Notes: generated from the sequence alone by a model not told the origin. DNA of 64,000 nucleotides from Corynebacterium canis (GCF_030408595.1 NZ_CP047080.1:2073685-2137684), one strand, 5' to 3'. Positions 28,458 to 37,158 are shown, numbered from the stretch's first letter. A program made the numbers and translations.

Positions 28458-29318
28458 ATGCCCATGGCATACGCTGTACTCGCCTACGTGTTCTGGGGAT
28501 TTTTTGCGGCATTCTTTCCGCTGCTGAATCCGGCCTCGCCGCTGGAAATCCTGGCCCACCGCATCGTGTGGACCGCAGTATTTATGGTGGCAGTGATCTG
28601 GTATAGCGGCACCCTGCGCCAATTGCGGGCCGCCAGCCGGCGCACCTGGCTAATTATCGCGGTGGCGGCGACGGTGATTGCCATCAACTGGCTTACCTAT
28701 GTGATCGCGGTCAATAGCGGCCACGTGGCGGAGGCGGCCCTCGGCTACTTTATAAACCCGCTGGTCAACGTCCTGCTCGGCATGGTGTTTTTAGGGGAAC
28801 GCCTGCGCGCCTTGCAAAAGCTTTCGGTAGGCATCGCCGCAGCGGCCGTGCTGCTGCTCACCTTTGCGGGCGGCGAGCCGCCGATCCTAGGCCTGATCCT
28901 GGCCTTTAGTTTCGGGTTCTACGGGCTGATTAAAAAACGAGTGAACATGAGCGTATCCGCCTCGCTCACCGCCGAAACCCTGGCTCTGTTTCCCGCGGCG
29001 GCCGCGTTCCTGGCCTACCTGGAATTCACTGCCACCAGCTCCTTCCTGCAGCACGGTTGGGGGCACACCTTATTGCTCGTATCCACCGGCGTGGTCACCG
29101 CCATCCCGCTGCTGTGTTTCGGCATGGGAGCCAAACTCGTCCCGCTATCCACCCTGGGCATGCTGCAATACATGACCCCTACGGTGCAGATGCTGTGGGC
29201 CGTGTTTATCGTGCACGAACACCTCACGCCCATGCGCTGGGTCGGGTTTGTGATCATCTGGGTGTCCGTATCGGTGTATCTTCTCGACCTTGCACTGCAT
29301 CGCGCGCCGCGCCGCTAA
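28458..29318 (+). CDS. rarD: EamA/RarD-family transporter
   Basis: A 286-residue membrane protein with about ten transmembrane helices in two EamA halves. The RarD signature is clear: FWGFFAAFFPLL near the N-terminus, EILAHRIVWT and LGYFINPLVNVLLGMVFLGERL around residues 94-115. RarD was named for chloramphenicol sensitivity in Pseudomonas, and the natural substrate is unproven. It follows the SDR gene closely. A second in-frame ATG two codons later is possible. Confidence 0.88.
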   Translation: MPMAYAVLAYVFWGFFAAFFPLLNPASPLEILAHRIVWTAVFMVAVIWYSGTLRQLRAASRRTWLIIAVAATVIAINWLTYVIAVNSGHVAEAALGYFINPLVNVLLGMVFLGERLRALQKLSVGIAAAAVLLLTFAGGEPPILGLILAFSFGFYGLIKKRVNMSVSASLTAETLALFPAAAAFLAYLEFTATSSFLQHGWGHTLLLVSTGVVTAIPLLCFGMGAKLVPLSTLGMLQYMTPTVQMLWAVFIVHEHLTPMRWVGFVIIWVSVSVYLLDLALHRAPRR

Positions 29319-29809
29319 AACTCCCTCACGCCTGCGGACAGGTTGTGCGCAACCGCCCAGGTCAGCGTGGCCTTCCCGCACATAATGGTTCGAAGTTTCT
29401 CGAACCATTGGCCCCACCAAATCTGCCTCAGGCACATCTGACAGGGCAAGTTCAGCCTCCTGCGGAAACGCAACCGCTCGATGGCCGGCATGTCGAATCT
29501 GCCTGAGCGCGGATCTGATCGTCCGGCGCGTCCGATCTGCCTGAGCGCGGAACTCGGCGGCTGATGATTACACGCCGTGTGTGGGCGATACGGTCGCGTC
29601 CGTCTGTGCGTGACACCGAGTCCGGTACAGGCATCTCGCCACAGATTCGAGCGCTATGCACCACCGTTATCCGACAGCACACGTTCGACGATGATGCCGC
29701 GGGCGGCGTTGGCATGGCTCACGATATCCTCCCGGGATAGCAGCGAAGAAAAGCGGCCAGCCTAGGCAAGCTCGTCCCTATGGATAAATTGTCTAAATGG
29801 TCGGTTAGG
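29319..29809. other. Non-coding left flank of accessory segment, with ATCTGCCT motifs
   Basis: About 490 bases without a supportable gene. They contain three ATCTGCCT half-sites (29421, 29497, 29535), the first followed by a nearly complete mirror arm. The second and third lie in an 18 bp direct repeat (ATCTGCCTGAGCGCGGA). No terminator is evident after rarD beyond a weak GGTTG / CAACC stem near 29340. Confidence 0.6.
29421..29552. repeat. ATCTGCCT motif cluster, left
   Basis: The motif occurs at 29421-29428, 29497-29504 and 29535-29542. The first extends to ATCTGCCT-C-AGGCACAT, one mismatch from a perfect 17 bp palindrome. The other two are each followed by GAGCGCGGA. The same motif clusters again at 32943-33086 on the other side of the accessory genes. 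Confidence 0.75.
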
Positions 29810-30541
29810 CTATCGGAGAGCGGTGTTACTGATCACTTTGGCCAACGCATAGGGACAGCTCCACATGGGCCAGTGCCCAGTAGGAAGATCAATGACGTCG
29901 ACATTGGTCAGCTTCGACACCTCCGTGAACATCGGGTGTCCCCCCTGAGCCAACTCCAGGATTTGTTCACTAGACATAGAGCAACACACCAGCGTGGTCG
30001 GCACCGTTAAGCGGTCAACATTGGTCAGCTCGACAGTTGCACGTATAACAGCTGCCGGTTCGGCGACGGCCTTCTCGCGGAAGCGATGGAGATGCTCGGA
30101 GCTCAGCCCATCGAGACTGGCCTGCTCACCAAGAGCGTCGAAAGCAGGTAAGGGCACCTCCACAACTGATTCGGGGAGATCTGGAGCGAAGGTGCTGCCT
30201 GGCGAAACGGGGCCGGAGTCGACCCACACGACCCGTCGGATCAGTTCGGGGTTTCGGTCGATCACGACACTGACCGGAGCGTTAGCACCGCTATGAGCGA
30301 CGAGAACAACATCACCTCCCTGTGCATCGACAACTGACTGAATTGCCGCGATCTGATCGTCAAGAGTCCTGGTTGCGCGCTGTGAGTCGTGAACGTCGAG
30401 TCCTGGAAGAGTGATGGGAATGGCTCGCATACCGTCGGATGTCAACTGTTCGACGACTTCGTCCCATGCCCATGCCCCAAGCCAATGGCCCGCGATCAAG
30501 ATGATCGCCGGAGATGCTTTTTCCTGGTGATTTGATGTCAT
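29810..30541 (-). CDS. Alpha/beta hydrolase
   Basis: A 243-residue esterase-like alpha/beta hydrolase. The oxyanion region is LIAGHWLGAWAWDEV (about 15-29), the nucleophile Ser is in LVAHSGANAP (about 83), and the catalytic His is in LPTGHWPMWS near the C-terminus. It has no signal peptide and is thus cytoplasmic. It is divergent from a WYL-domain regulator, with a near-perfect palindrome over its start codon, so it is probably that regulator's target. The text reads less GC-extreme at third positions than its neighbours, consistent with acquisition. Substrate unknown. Confidence 0.85.
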   Translation of the reverse strand: MTSNHQEKASPAIILIAGHWLGAWAWDEVVEQLTSDGMRAIPITLPGLDVHDSQRATRTLDDQIAAIQSVVDAQGGDVVLVAHSGANAPVSVVIDRNPELIRRVVWVDSGPVSPGSTFAPDLPESVVEVPLPAFDALGEQASLDGLSSEHLHRFREKAVAEPAAVIRATVELTNVDRLTVPTTLVCCSMSSEQILELAQGGHPMFTEVSKLTNVDVIDLPTGHWPMWSCPYALAKVISNTALR

Positions 30542-30556
30542 GATGCGATCATGTCA
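30536..30556. promoter_or_regulatory. Operator candidate between hydrolase and WYL regulator
   Basis: TGTCATGAT-GCG-ATCATGTCA is an inverted repeat with one mismatched pair, covering the hydrolase start codon. A related half-site TGATGTCATGA lies at 30585-30595, closer to the regulator gene. Divergent placement suggests control of both genes by the adjacent regulator. Confidence 0.5.
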
Positions 30557-30614
30557 GTGCTGGTGGACAACAGTGTGTCACTATTGATGTCATGAATTTT
30601 GACCAGGCATTATC

Positions 30615-31313
30615 ATGAAGCGATCTGAGCGGCTTTACGCTCTCACGGATGTTTTGCGGCGTAGTGGATCGCGTGGAACCAACGCTGAACGCTTGGCCAA
30701 CGAGTTTGAGGTGTCAGTCCGTACCATCAAGCGCGACCTGGCTGCACTGGAAAACGCCGGTCTACCCATCTGGTCGCGTCCAGGCCCTGGCGGTGGATAT
30801 GGCTTGGTCCCAGGCGCATCGCTCCCACCGGTACGGTTATCCCCGACGGAAGCGATGGCCTTGTTAGCTGCGGTTGCTGTATCAGCTGATGCGCCGTATG
30901 CCGATCTGGCAGCTGCGGCCGCAGGGAAGATCGTTGATGTTCTTGATCCTTGTACGCGAAAACAGGCTGAGCGACTGACTGAGCGGGTGTGGGTCAATCA
31001 CCCCGCCACATCGTTGAGATCAACCCGTTCTGCGCTGGAGCAAGCTATGACAGACCAGAAGGTGGTTCGGATTCAGTACGTCACCAAAGAGGGGGTTGAA
31101 AGCTGCCGCGATGTCGAGCCGATGTTGTTCGCTTCCACCGGCGGGCGTTGGTATCTGATCGCGTGGTGCCGTCTACGATCAGCGGTCCGTTGGTTCGCGC
31201 TGTCGCGGGTAAAAAAGGCTGTTGTCACCGGTGAGCCTTGTTCGGGTCACGACATCGAGGAGGTTGGTGTACCGCCAGTCAATGCGCGAAGCGTAAGCCC
31301 TCATCACCGGTAA
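30615..31313 (+). CDS. HTH/WYL-domain transcriptional regulator (YafY-like)
   Basis: A 232-residue regulator. The N-terminal DeoR-type helix-turn-helix lies at about 20-45 (NAERLANEFEVSVRTIKRDLAALE), with the wing GPGGGYGLV. The C-terminal WYL-like domain (about 140-215) includes GRWYLIAWCRLR, where the WYL triplet itself reads WYL. Such proteins sense small ligands or nucleic acids and usually control an adjacent gene, here the divergent hydrolase. The pair looks like a self-contained module in an accessory segment. Confidence 0.85.
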   Translation: MKRSERLYALTDVLRRSGSRGTNAERLANEFEVSVRTIKRDLAALENAGLPIWSRPGPGGGYGLVPGASLPPVRLSPTEAMALLAAVAVSADAPYADLAAAAAGKIVDVLDPCTRKQAERLTERVWVNHPATSLRSTRSALEQAMTDQKVVRIQYVTKEGVESCRDVEPMLFASTGGRWYLIAWCRLRSAVRWFALSRVKKAVVTGEPCSGHDIEEVGVPPVNARSVSPHHR

Positions 31314-31687
31314 ATCATTCCATCAACGTCCCCGTACAATACAGCAATACTGCGGTAGACCATCAGTTATCACGGCGCTATCCGGCCCGTCGCTGGGCGA
31401 ACGCGATTGGTGCACTAGCAACGCGTCGCACATTTGAAGCGCTGGAAAATCCTAGCCACCGCGTCACGACCGAGACCACGCAAATAATCCACCTGCCTGC
31501 AACGTTGTTGTCCCGCCGTTTCCCGTGCTGTGGCGGACGACATTATACCCTTTCGGCTTGCTGGGCGCCACCTTGTTGCCGCTGGTACGCGACGTGCCTG
31601 TGGATTGTTTGGGGTTATCCACAGGTTGGTGGGGTGTGTTTGGGAAAACCCTGGGTTTTGTGCTGTTTTGGGGTTATCACTGGTGCT
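31314..31687. other. Non-coding stretch upstream of nuclease-like gene, with a DnaA-box sequence
   Basis: About 370 bases with no convincing gene. It includes a perfect TTATCCACA (31615-31623), the bacterial DnaA-box consensus, followed by a G/T-rich stretch leading to the ATG at 31688. A single box with no AT-rich region is not an origin. It may instead be part of the upstream region carried with the gene. Confidence 0.5.
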
Positions 31688-32680
31688 ATGGGTTTGTTTC
31701 AGCGTCGCACCAAATTGCTTGACACCTCTTTCATCAACATCACTCGCCGGCTTGCCATGCCGCGTGGGTATTGCCGGGCGAGCCGGGAGGTGGAGTGGGG
31801 TTCGCGGTATCACCCGCAGCGCCTCGGGTTTGCCGCCCCGATCATGCTGCGGGCACGGGCCCATTTCACCCAAACCCCGAATGTCATTATCGGCGGCTGG
31901 GCCGCCGCAGCCTACGCCGGTTTGAAGTATTGGGTGGATGATGCCCACATCACCGTGCATGTGGCCAGTAATTTCCAACGCAGCCACAACGTGTTCGACG
32001 CCACCCGCCGCAGACTGCGGCCGGGCACCAGGGTGTGGACACCGGATCAGGAACTGCCCGGCATGCAGGTCGTTGCCCCCGAATACGCCCTGGTGGATTG
32101 CCTGATTGATCTGCAGCGCGACCGCCACTCCTGGTGGGTCTACCAGGTGCCCAACCTTGCTAACTGGGAGGTCCGCGCCATCCAGTTGATTGACGCGCTG
32201 CGCGCATGCACCACCCTGAACTTTCAGCTGGTGCGTGACATCGCGCGGAATATTTTCAGCGCCCGCCAACTGAAAAAACTGCTGAAGCTGTCCCACTCTG
32301 GTGCGCAATCGCCCCCGGAAACCGTACTACGGTTAATTGCCGAGCAGCTTCGCCAACACCTGGAGGTGCAAATCCCGATCTATAACTCCGGTGCGCTAGT
32401 CGACGACGGCACACCCCTGCTGACCGTGCTTGATTCCGGCTGGCCAGATATCCGCGTCGGTTTGTTCTACGACGGTGCCCACCACCTCCAACGCAGCCAA
32501 CGCGACTACGACGCCAAAGTGTTAATCCGGCTACGCGAACTCGGCTGGGAACCACTGCGTATCACCCACGGGCTGCTGCAAAAACCCCGCGAACTCATTA
32601 CCACCCTGCGCCGCGCCATCCACCGCGCCGAAACCAACACCACACAAACACCAAAACCCGACGCGAATCCGAACGGCTGA
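31688..32680 (+). CDS. DUF559-type nuclease-fold protein with AbiEi-like N-terminal region
   Basis: A 330-residue protein. The N-terminal part (about 55-140, NVIIGGWAAAAYAGLKYW and EYALVDCLIDLQ) resembles the AbiEi / DUF559 helix-rich module seen in many actinobacterial proteins. The C-terminal part (about 240-305) reads PDIRVGLFYDGAHHLQRSQRDYDAKVLIRLRELGWEPLRI, broken here by function: the Asp and the Tyr-Asp-Gly/His of a Vsr-like restriction endonuclease fold. Activity is untested. It could be a DNA-nicking enzyme or an antitoxin-like repressor, but no toxin gene is adjacent. The C-terminal tail (NTTQTPKPDANPNG) runs into a 14 bp tandem repeat. Confidence 0.7.
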   Translation: MGLFQRRTKLLDTSFINITRRLAMPRGYCRASREVEWGSRYHPQRLGFAAPIMLRARAHFTQTPNVIIGGWAAAAYAGLKYWVDDAHITVHVASNFQRSHNVFDATRRRLRPGTRVWTPDQELPGMQVVAPEYALVDCLIDLQRDRHSWWVYQVPNLANWEVRAIQLIDALRACTTLNFQLVRDIARNIFSARQLKKLLKLSHSGAQSPPETVLRLIAEQLRQHLEVQIPIYNSGALVDDGTPLLTVLDSGWPDIRVGLFYDGAHHLQRSQRDYDAKVLIRLRELGWEPLRITHGLLQKPRELITTLRRAIHRAETNTTQTPKPDANPNG

Positions 32681-32757
32681 ATCCTCACGCCGAACCCTAA
32701 CGGCCGAATCCAAACGACTGAATCCTGACGGCTGAATACTCACGTCGAATCCTCGCG
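32671..32757. repeat. 14-bp degenerate tandem repeat at the gene's 3' end
   Basis: About six imperfect copies of GGCTGAATCCTNAC and its variants run from the last codons of the DUF559-type gene into the intergenic DNA. The period of 13-14 bases is not a multiple of three, so copy-number change would alter the C-terminus and reading frame. Confidence 0.65.
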
Positions 32758-33287
32758 GCGATCGTTCGCTGCACCCCAACAATCTTGGCATGCCCACCAC
32801 ACCCCACAACCGGTACGGTGACGCCCGAAACCCGGCGCACCCCGGCCGTTTTTGTGCTCCGTGCCTGCCCCGCCACTGCCGTCTGCCCGCAGCACCCCGT
32901 AGCTGTCCGTAGCTGAAGCGCCCCTTTCCCCGGCCACGTTAAATCTGCCTGTTCGCGCTCCTGCTATGTCACATTTGCCTGGTTGCGCGGGATCTGCCTG
33001 ATTTTTGGGCCGAGTTTTCCTGGGGAAATGCGGCCGCGACGAATCTGCCTCAGGCAGATCGGTCAGGGCAGGTGAGGCAGGCAGATTCTGCGCGTGAGAA
33101 TGAGGGCGGACAGTGCGGGGTCCTGTGGAAATGCTGCCAGCTCAGCCTCGATAGATTACGTGCGACCTATCCCGAGTTGCTCGCGCCCCCGCCAAAACAA
33201 CCGCCCCACCGCGGACAACCGCCCCGCCAACACGCCCCGCAAAACATCCTGCCCAAAACAACCGCCCCCACCAAGAAACTCGCGCCG
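32681..33287. other. Non-coding right flank of accessory segment
   Basis: About 600 bases with no supportable gene. They hold the 14-bp tandem repeat, the right ATCTGCCT cluster, and C/A-rich sequence (33180-33290) running up to the stop of the convergent gene at 33288. Confidence 0.6.
32943..33086. repeat. ATCTGCCT motif cluster with perfect 17 bp palindrome, right
   Basis: Half-sites occur at 32943, 32973 (ATTTGCCT), 32992 and 33043, and inverted at 33052 and 33079. The central pair ATCTGCCT-C-AGGCAGAT (33043-33059) is a perfect 17 bp palindrome with one central base. The same motif is found at 29421-29542, 3.5 kb away, on the other side of the hydrolase, regulator and nuclease-like genes. 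Confidence 0.8.
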
Positions 33288-33779
33288 CTAGGACACGTGC
33301 ACCGGTCGAATCCCGAACCTGCCCCACGCGGCGTCGGAGGGCAAAACCTCGATAGCAAACACACGTTCGTCTTTCGCAACCTCCCGGAGTGCGTCGCCAG
33401 GCGCATACGCCACCACACCCGGAATCGAGTCCGAGCCAAATACGGCCACCCGCGTCGCGCCGTGAACCGGCTCTGGCAGCGGCACCACGACTGTATCCGT
33501 GACCCGCGCATTCACCCTCGGCAGCGGTTCCAGAATCCGCGCCGCCTCCGCCGCGCTCAAGGGCTCGGTAAAGGTAATCAGCGCAAAGGCCGGGGCGTCC
33601 GCAGCTTCCAGCGTGGCGCGCGCCCGCTGCTGATAGGCTGCGGGAGTTTCGGAATCCATGCCCACGATATCGCCGTTGATATTCATGGGTTTGGACACCC
33701 TATCGGAATGCCCAAAGGCGAACACGAGGGCGATAATAGCGGCCGTCGATACGCCGGCCACGGCGAGGCGCGCTTCCAT
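33288..33779 (-). CDS. Membrane-anchored or secreted protein of unknown function
   Basis: A 163-residue protein with an N-terminal hydrophobic segment (about 5-22, LAVAGVSTAAIIALVFAFG) and an extracytoplasmic remainder. It starts directly at the rluD stop codon (TAA then ATG), so it belongs to the lspA-rluD operon. The rest has alternating strands (ALITFTEPLSAAEAARIL, TRVAVFGSD) but no recognised motif. Function unknown. Confidence 0.75.
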   Translation of the reverse strand: MEARLAVAGVSTAAIIALVFAFGHSDRVSKPMNINGDIVGMDSETPAAYQQRARATLEAADAPAFALITFTEPLSAAEAARILEPLPRVNARVTDTVVVPLPEPVHGATRVAVFGSDSIPGVVAYAPGDALREVAKDERVFAIEVLPSDAAWGRFGIRPVHVS

Positions 33780-34709
33780 TTAACCCTCGCGCACCACGTC
33801 AAGGGCATGTTGCAGGTCCGCGGGATACGGCGAGGTGATCTCCAGATAACGCCCATCCGCCGGATGGTGAAAACCCAATGTCACCGCGTGCAACCACTGC
33901 CGCACCAAGCCCAAACGCTGCGACAGCTGCGGGTCCGCACCGTACATCGGATCGCCGCAACATGGGTGATGAAGTGCGGAAAAGTGCACGCGGATCTGGT
34001 GCGTGCGCCCCGTCTCGAGGTGCACCTCCAGCAACGAAGCCTCACGAAACGCCTCAATTGTTTTATAGTGCGTCACCGAATGCTTGCCGTCGCTGGTCAC
34101 GGCGAACCGCCAACCCGCCGACGGGTGCCTGCCAATCGGCGCCTCGATCGTGCCCGTCAGCGGATCCAGATGCCCCTGCACCAGCGCATGGTACGTCTTT
34201 TTCACCGTCCGATCACGGAACGCGCGTTTGAGCAGCGTGTAAGCGCGTTCCGACGCCGCGACCACCATCACCCCGGAAGTGCCGACGTCCAAGCGCTGCA
34301 CGATACCTTTTCGCTCCGGTGGGCCCGAGGTGGAAATCCGGAACCCGGCGGCAGCCAAACCCCCAACCACCGTGGGCCCCTCCCACCCCACGGTCGGGTG
34401 CGCGGCCACCCCCACCGGCTTATCCACCACAATGACATCATCGTCCGAATATAGGATGTCCATACCTTCGACGAGCTCCGCCTTGGGCAACAACGGTTCC
34501 TTCGGGGCGGGCAGCGTCACATGCAGCCAAGACCCCGCCGCTAATCGAGCAGACTTTCCCACGGCTGCGCCGTCGATCTCCACGTCCCCGGCGGCGGCTA
34601 GTTCGGCGGCAACGGTGCGGGAAATGCCTAACAGTTTGGAAAGCGCGGCGTCGACACGCATCCCGTCTAAGCCCTCCGGCACGGGCATTTGGCGCGACTC
34701 CCGCATCAC
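33780..34709 (-). CDS. rluD: Ribosomal large-subunit pseudouridine synthase, RluD family
   Basis: A 309-residue RNA pseudouridine synthase. The N-terminal S4 domain (about 15-75) is followed by the catalytic domain, with the active-site Asp in [14 protein letters not shown] (about 140) and [20 protein letters not shown] near residue 230. RluD modifies helix 69 of 23S rRNA. The start overlaps the lspA stop by 4 bases. The lspA-rluD pairing is common in bacteria. Confidence 0.93.
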   Translation of the reverse strand: MMRESRQMPVPEGLDGMRVDAALSKLLGISRTVAAELAAAGDVEIDGAAVGKSARLAAGSWLHVTLPAPKEPLLPKAELVEGMDILYSDDDVIVVDKPVGVAAHPTVGWEGPTVVGGLAAAGFRISTSGPPERKGIVQRLDVGTSGVMVVAASERAYTLLKRAFRDRTVKKTYHALVQGHLDPLTGTIEAPIGRHPSAGWRFAVTSDGKHSVTHYKTIEAFREASLLEVHLETGRTHQIRVHFSALHHPCCGDPMYGADPQLSQRLGLVRQWLHAVTLGFHHPADGRYLEITSPYPADLQHALDVVREG

Positions 34710-35191
34710 GCACGCACCTTTCGTTCTTCCAACATCACACCAATAAGGTAAACCACCACGCCAACCGTGATCGCGCTATCCGCCAGATTAAACACCGCGA
34801 AACTGCCCACCGACACAAAATCCACCACATGGCCGAAAAATACGCCGGGCTCGCGGAACAGACGGTCGAAAAGATTGCCGAGCGCGCCGCCCGCAATCAT
34901 GCCTAGACCAACCGCCTGCCACGAATGCGTAATACGACGCGCATACACCGACACGCCCACCACGAAACCCGCCTGGATCAGCGTAAACAACCACGTCATG
35001 CCCTGGCCCATAGAAAACGCAGCACCCGGGTTAAACACCAAAAGGAAGCGAAACCAATCCCCGATCACCGGTTGCGGAACCCCCGGCGTGAGGGTGGCAA
35101 GCACCCACGCCTTGGAAAGCTGATCGATCACAGCCACGAGCGGAATGATCGCAAAAACAAGCCTTGCTTTGTGTGTCACGGAATCCATCAT
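34706..35191 (-). CDS. lspA: Prolipoprotein signal peptidase LspA
   Basis: An inner membrane aspartyl protease of 161 residues that cleaves diacylglyceryl-prolipoprotein signal peptides. It has four transmembrane segments. The conserved [11 protein letters not shown] (about 53-63) and the two catalytic Asp residues in GNLFDRLF (about 107) and [10 protein letters not shown] (about 135) are present. It matures lipoproteins such as those at 8730, 35243 and 36403. It shares a 4-base overlap with rluD. A second ATG immediately follows the first. Confidence 0.95.
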   Translation of the reverse strand: MMDSVTHKARLVFAIIPLVAVIDQLSKAWVLATLTPGVPQPVIGDWFRFLLVFNPGAAFSMGQGMTWLFTLIQAGFVVGVSVYARRITHSWQAVGLGMIAGGALGNLFDRLFREPGVFFGHVVDFVSVGSFAVFNLADSAITVGVVVYLIGVMLEERKVRA

Positions 35192-35242
35192 TCCTTATCC
35201 TGGTGCTGTTTTCCCATTCTGGGCTTCGGTAGGTTGGATCAC

Positions 35243-36118
35243 GTGCATGCTCGAACTCGTATCCTCACTGCGGTTATCGCGGCCCTGCTCCTCACCTCCT
35301 GCAGCGACGAAGCGCCCAGCGAACCGCCCATCGCCGTGGAAGCCGACGCCGTGAAAATCTCCCTGGTAGACGGCGGCTCCGGCTCGAAACAGCCCATACG
35401 TTTCAAACCCACCGCAACGCCGCAGCAAGCGACGCTGATTATCGACGATGGGTTCCACCAGACAACATCCACCGGGGACGACACCCCCGAAGAAACCCAC
35501 ACCATGAAACTCCCCGTGACGGCGGAGGCGACCGAGCAGCGCAAGGTCACCCTCACAGTGGGGACCCCGACCTACTCCGACACCACCCTCAACGACGAAC
35601 TAGCAACCGCACAAGGATTCGCAGTGAGCTGGGAAGGGGACGACACCGGGCGCATCCACACATTGGTGTTCTCCGCGCCGGACGAAGCCACCGACACCGC
35701 GCGCGCGGCCACGGAACGATTCCTGCAGCACGTGATCAACCTGCCGGTGGTGTTCCCCGGCGAAGACATTGGTACCGGCGCAAAGTGGAAGGTGGAAAGC
35801 CGGGTCAGCGGGGCCTCAACATTACTGCAAACAACCACCTACACGGTGAAATCTATCGCGGGCTCCGTGGTAGAGCTCGACGTGCAGGTGGAGCAACGGC
35901 CGGCGGTAAGCAAACTATCCATCACGGGAGCCGACGGGCAGCCCACCGGCGACCTCCAGGTGCTGGATTCCACGACGAATTCCAAGGGGACCATCAAGGT
36001 GGACCTGAGCAAACCGCTGCCCGAGGGCGACGTGCAATTCACCACCACGGTGGAATACGGCGGCGATTCGGACGTGACGGTGACCCAAAAGGCCACCACC
36101 CGCATCCAATTCCAATAG
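35243..36118 (+). CDS. Lipoprotein of unknown function
   Basis: A 291-residue secreted lipoprotein. The GTG start at 35243 gives a short basic N-terminus (HARTR), a hydrophobic core and the lipobox LLTSC, with Cys at about residue 20. The mature part is beta-rich and repetitive in character, with segments such as VFPGEDIGTGAKWKVES (mid-protein) and TTTVEYGGDSDVTVTQKAT at the end. Much of it is Thr/Asp-rich. It is divergent from lspA by about 50 bases. No enzyme motif is visible; a wall-binding or sensing role is possible but unproven. Confidence 0.75.
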   Translation: MHARTRILTAVIAALLLTSCSDEAPSEPPIAVEADAVKISLVDGGSGSKQPIRFKPTATPQQATLIIDDGFHQTTSTGDDTPEETHTMKLPVTAEATEQRKVTLTVGTPTYSDTTLNDELATAQGFAVSWEGDDTGRIHTLVFSAPDEATDTARAATERFLQHVINLPVVFPGEDIGTGAKWKVESRVSGASTLLQTTTYTVKSIAGSVVELDVQVEQRPAVSKLSITGADGQPTGDLQVLDSTTNSKGTIKVDLSKPLPEGDVQFTTTVEYGGDSDVTVTQKATTRIQFQ

Positions 36119-36120
36119 GG

Positions 36121-36318
36121 CTACTTCACCTTGCAGGTGGAAATGCCGAACACGCGGTACAACGGGCAGACGCCGGTCAGGCCCGTCACGGCCATGACTG
36201 CGGAAACACCCCACATGACCTTGGACAGGGTACCCGTGGTTTCGCGGGCGACTGCACCGGTGATCGCAGACAGGACTAGCCGAAGGAAACGGTCAAAAGC
36301 ACGCTCATTTTTTCTCAT
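36121..36318 (-). CDS. DUF2892 / YgaP-like small membrane protein
   Basis: A 65-residue protein starting MRKNERAFDRFLR. Two hydrophobic segments (about 12-25 and 32-50) are followed by LTGVCPLYRVFGISTCKVK, the Cys-Pro-containing end of the DUF2892 family. In that family the domain is found alone or fused to rhodanese (YgaP). Upstream in-frame codons to 36381 are unlikely to be translated. It ends 2 bases from the convergent lipoprotein stop. Confidence 0.8.
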   Translation of the reverse strand: MRKNERAFDRFLRLVLSAITGAVARETTGTLSKVMWGVSAVMAVTGLTGVCPLYRVFGISTCKVK

Positions 36319-36402
36319 GCGACCCAGCCTAGAAAGGCCCGACAGCACACATCCTGCCTTGTGAGGGAGCTCACACTCCAACGGGCCTAGGCCAACAAAC
36401 CT

Positions 36403-37062
36403 TTAAGGGTTCGGTGCGGGGGCCTCGGGGGCAGGCGCGGGGGCCTCCGCCGGGGGTACCTCGCCGGGAGCGGGAGCCGGCGCGGCTGGCGGCTCACCGG
36501 CCGGTGGTGGGACCGGCGCTGGGACGTCACCCTGGCACATTTGCGGCACCTGCTCCGGGGGCACCGTATTGGTGATCAACGTACAGGCCCATGTCTTGGA
36601 CAGCTTCCAAGTGTTTTCTTCGTAGATAAACTCCACGTTGTCCGCCACCTGCGGCTCCCGATCGGGCAGCGTGAAATTCACGGTGGCAAGCACGGAATTA
36701 GGGGTGTAGCCGGGGAGCACCGGAGGCACTACCTGGAAGTCCGCGCCGGATTCCTGCTTGGAGCGGGTCATGGTTTCAAACAGCTCAGGGGCGGTTTCGC
36801 CGCCCTCAACGGTCTTAATCTTGTCTTCTACAGAAGCGTTAGGGTCGGTCGCGATAGCAAGCACAGCGTTAAGGTCTTCAGCAGTGGGTTGCGGGGCGCT
36901 CGCGGAGGTGGCGGCGCTAGAAGCCTGCGAGCTGGAAGTTGCGGCCGATGAAGAAGTGGAGGAATCACCCCCAAGGAACGGTATGTTTCCCGGCAATGAC
37001 CCACACGCGGTGAGCATAAATGCAGCAGCGCCGACTGTAACGGCGGTGTAGATTTTCTTCAC
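36403..37062 (-). CDS. Lipoprotein with Pro/Ala-rich C-terminus
   Basis: A 219-residue lipoprotein. The GTG at 37062 has GAGGAG 8 bases upstream. The signal peptide ends in the lipobox MLTAC, with Cys about residue 20. A Ser/Ala linker (about 38-62), a globular domain (about 65-175, with two Cys in TWACTLIT and PQMCQG) and a Pro/Ala/Glu-rich tail follow. The plan is like the lipoprotein at 8730-9356, so they may be distant paralogues. Pro-rich tails of this kind often span or contact the wall. Function unknown. Confidence 0.78.
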   Translation of the reverse strand: MKKIYTAVTVGAAAFMLTACGSLPGNIPFLGGDSSTSSSAATSSSQASSAATSASAPQPTAEDLNAVLAIATDPNASVEDKIKTVEGGETAPELFETMTRSKQESGADFQVVPPVLPGYTPNSVLATVNFTLPDREPQVADNVEFIYEENTWKLSKTWACTLITNTVPPEQVPQMCQGDVPAPVPPPAGEPPAAPAPAPGEVPPAEAPAPAPEAPAPNP

Positions 37063-37146
37063 GGATAACTCTCCTCTTCGGTGCCTTTGGTTGGGCTGAC
37101 ACCACAATGCGAAACCATGGTACACGGGATGCACATACGATCACAG

Positions 37147-37152
37147 TAAGCT
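37147..37152 (+). promoter_or_regulatory. Candidate -10 element, leaderless asparaginase mRNA
   Basis: TAAGCT lies 6 bases before the ATG at 37159, which favours that start over the GTG two codons upstream (37153). Confidence 0.4.
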
Positions 37153-37158
37153 GTGCCT

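Noticed and set aside
31615..31623. Replication origin because of a perfect TTATCCACA box
   Set aside because: It is a single box with no cluster, no AT-rich unwinding region and no dnaA or dnaN nearby.
29421..33086. ATCTGCCT as a proven DNA uptake sequence
   Set aside because: An inverted pair resembles uptake-sequence terminators of other bacteria, but the motif is confined to two places here and natural uptake cannot be judged from one window.
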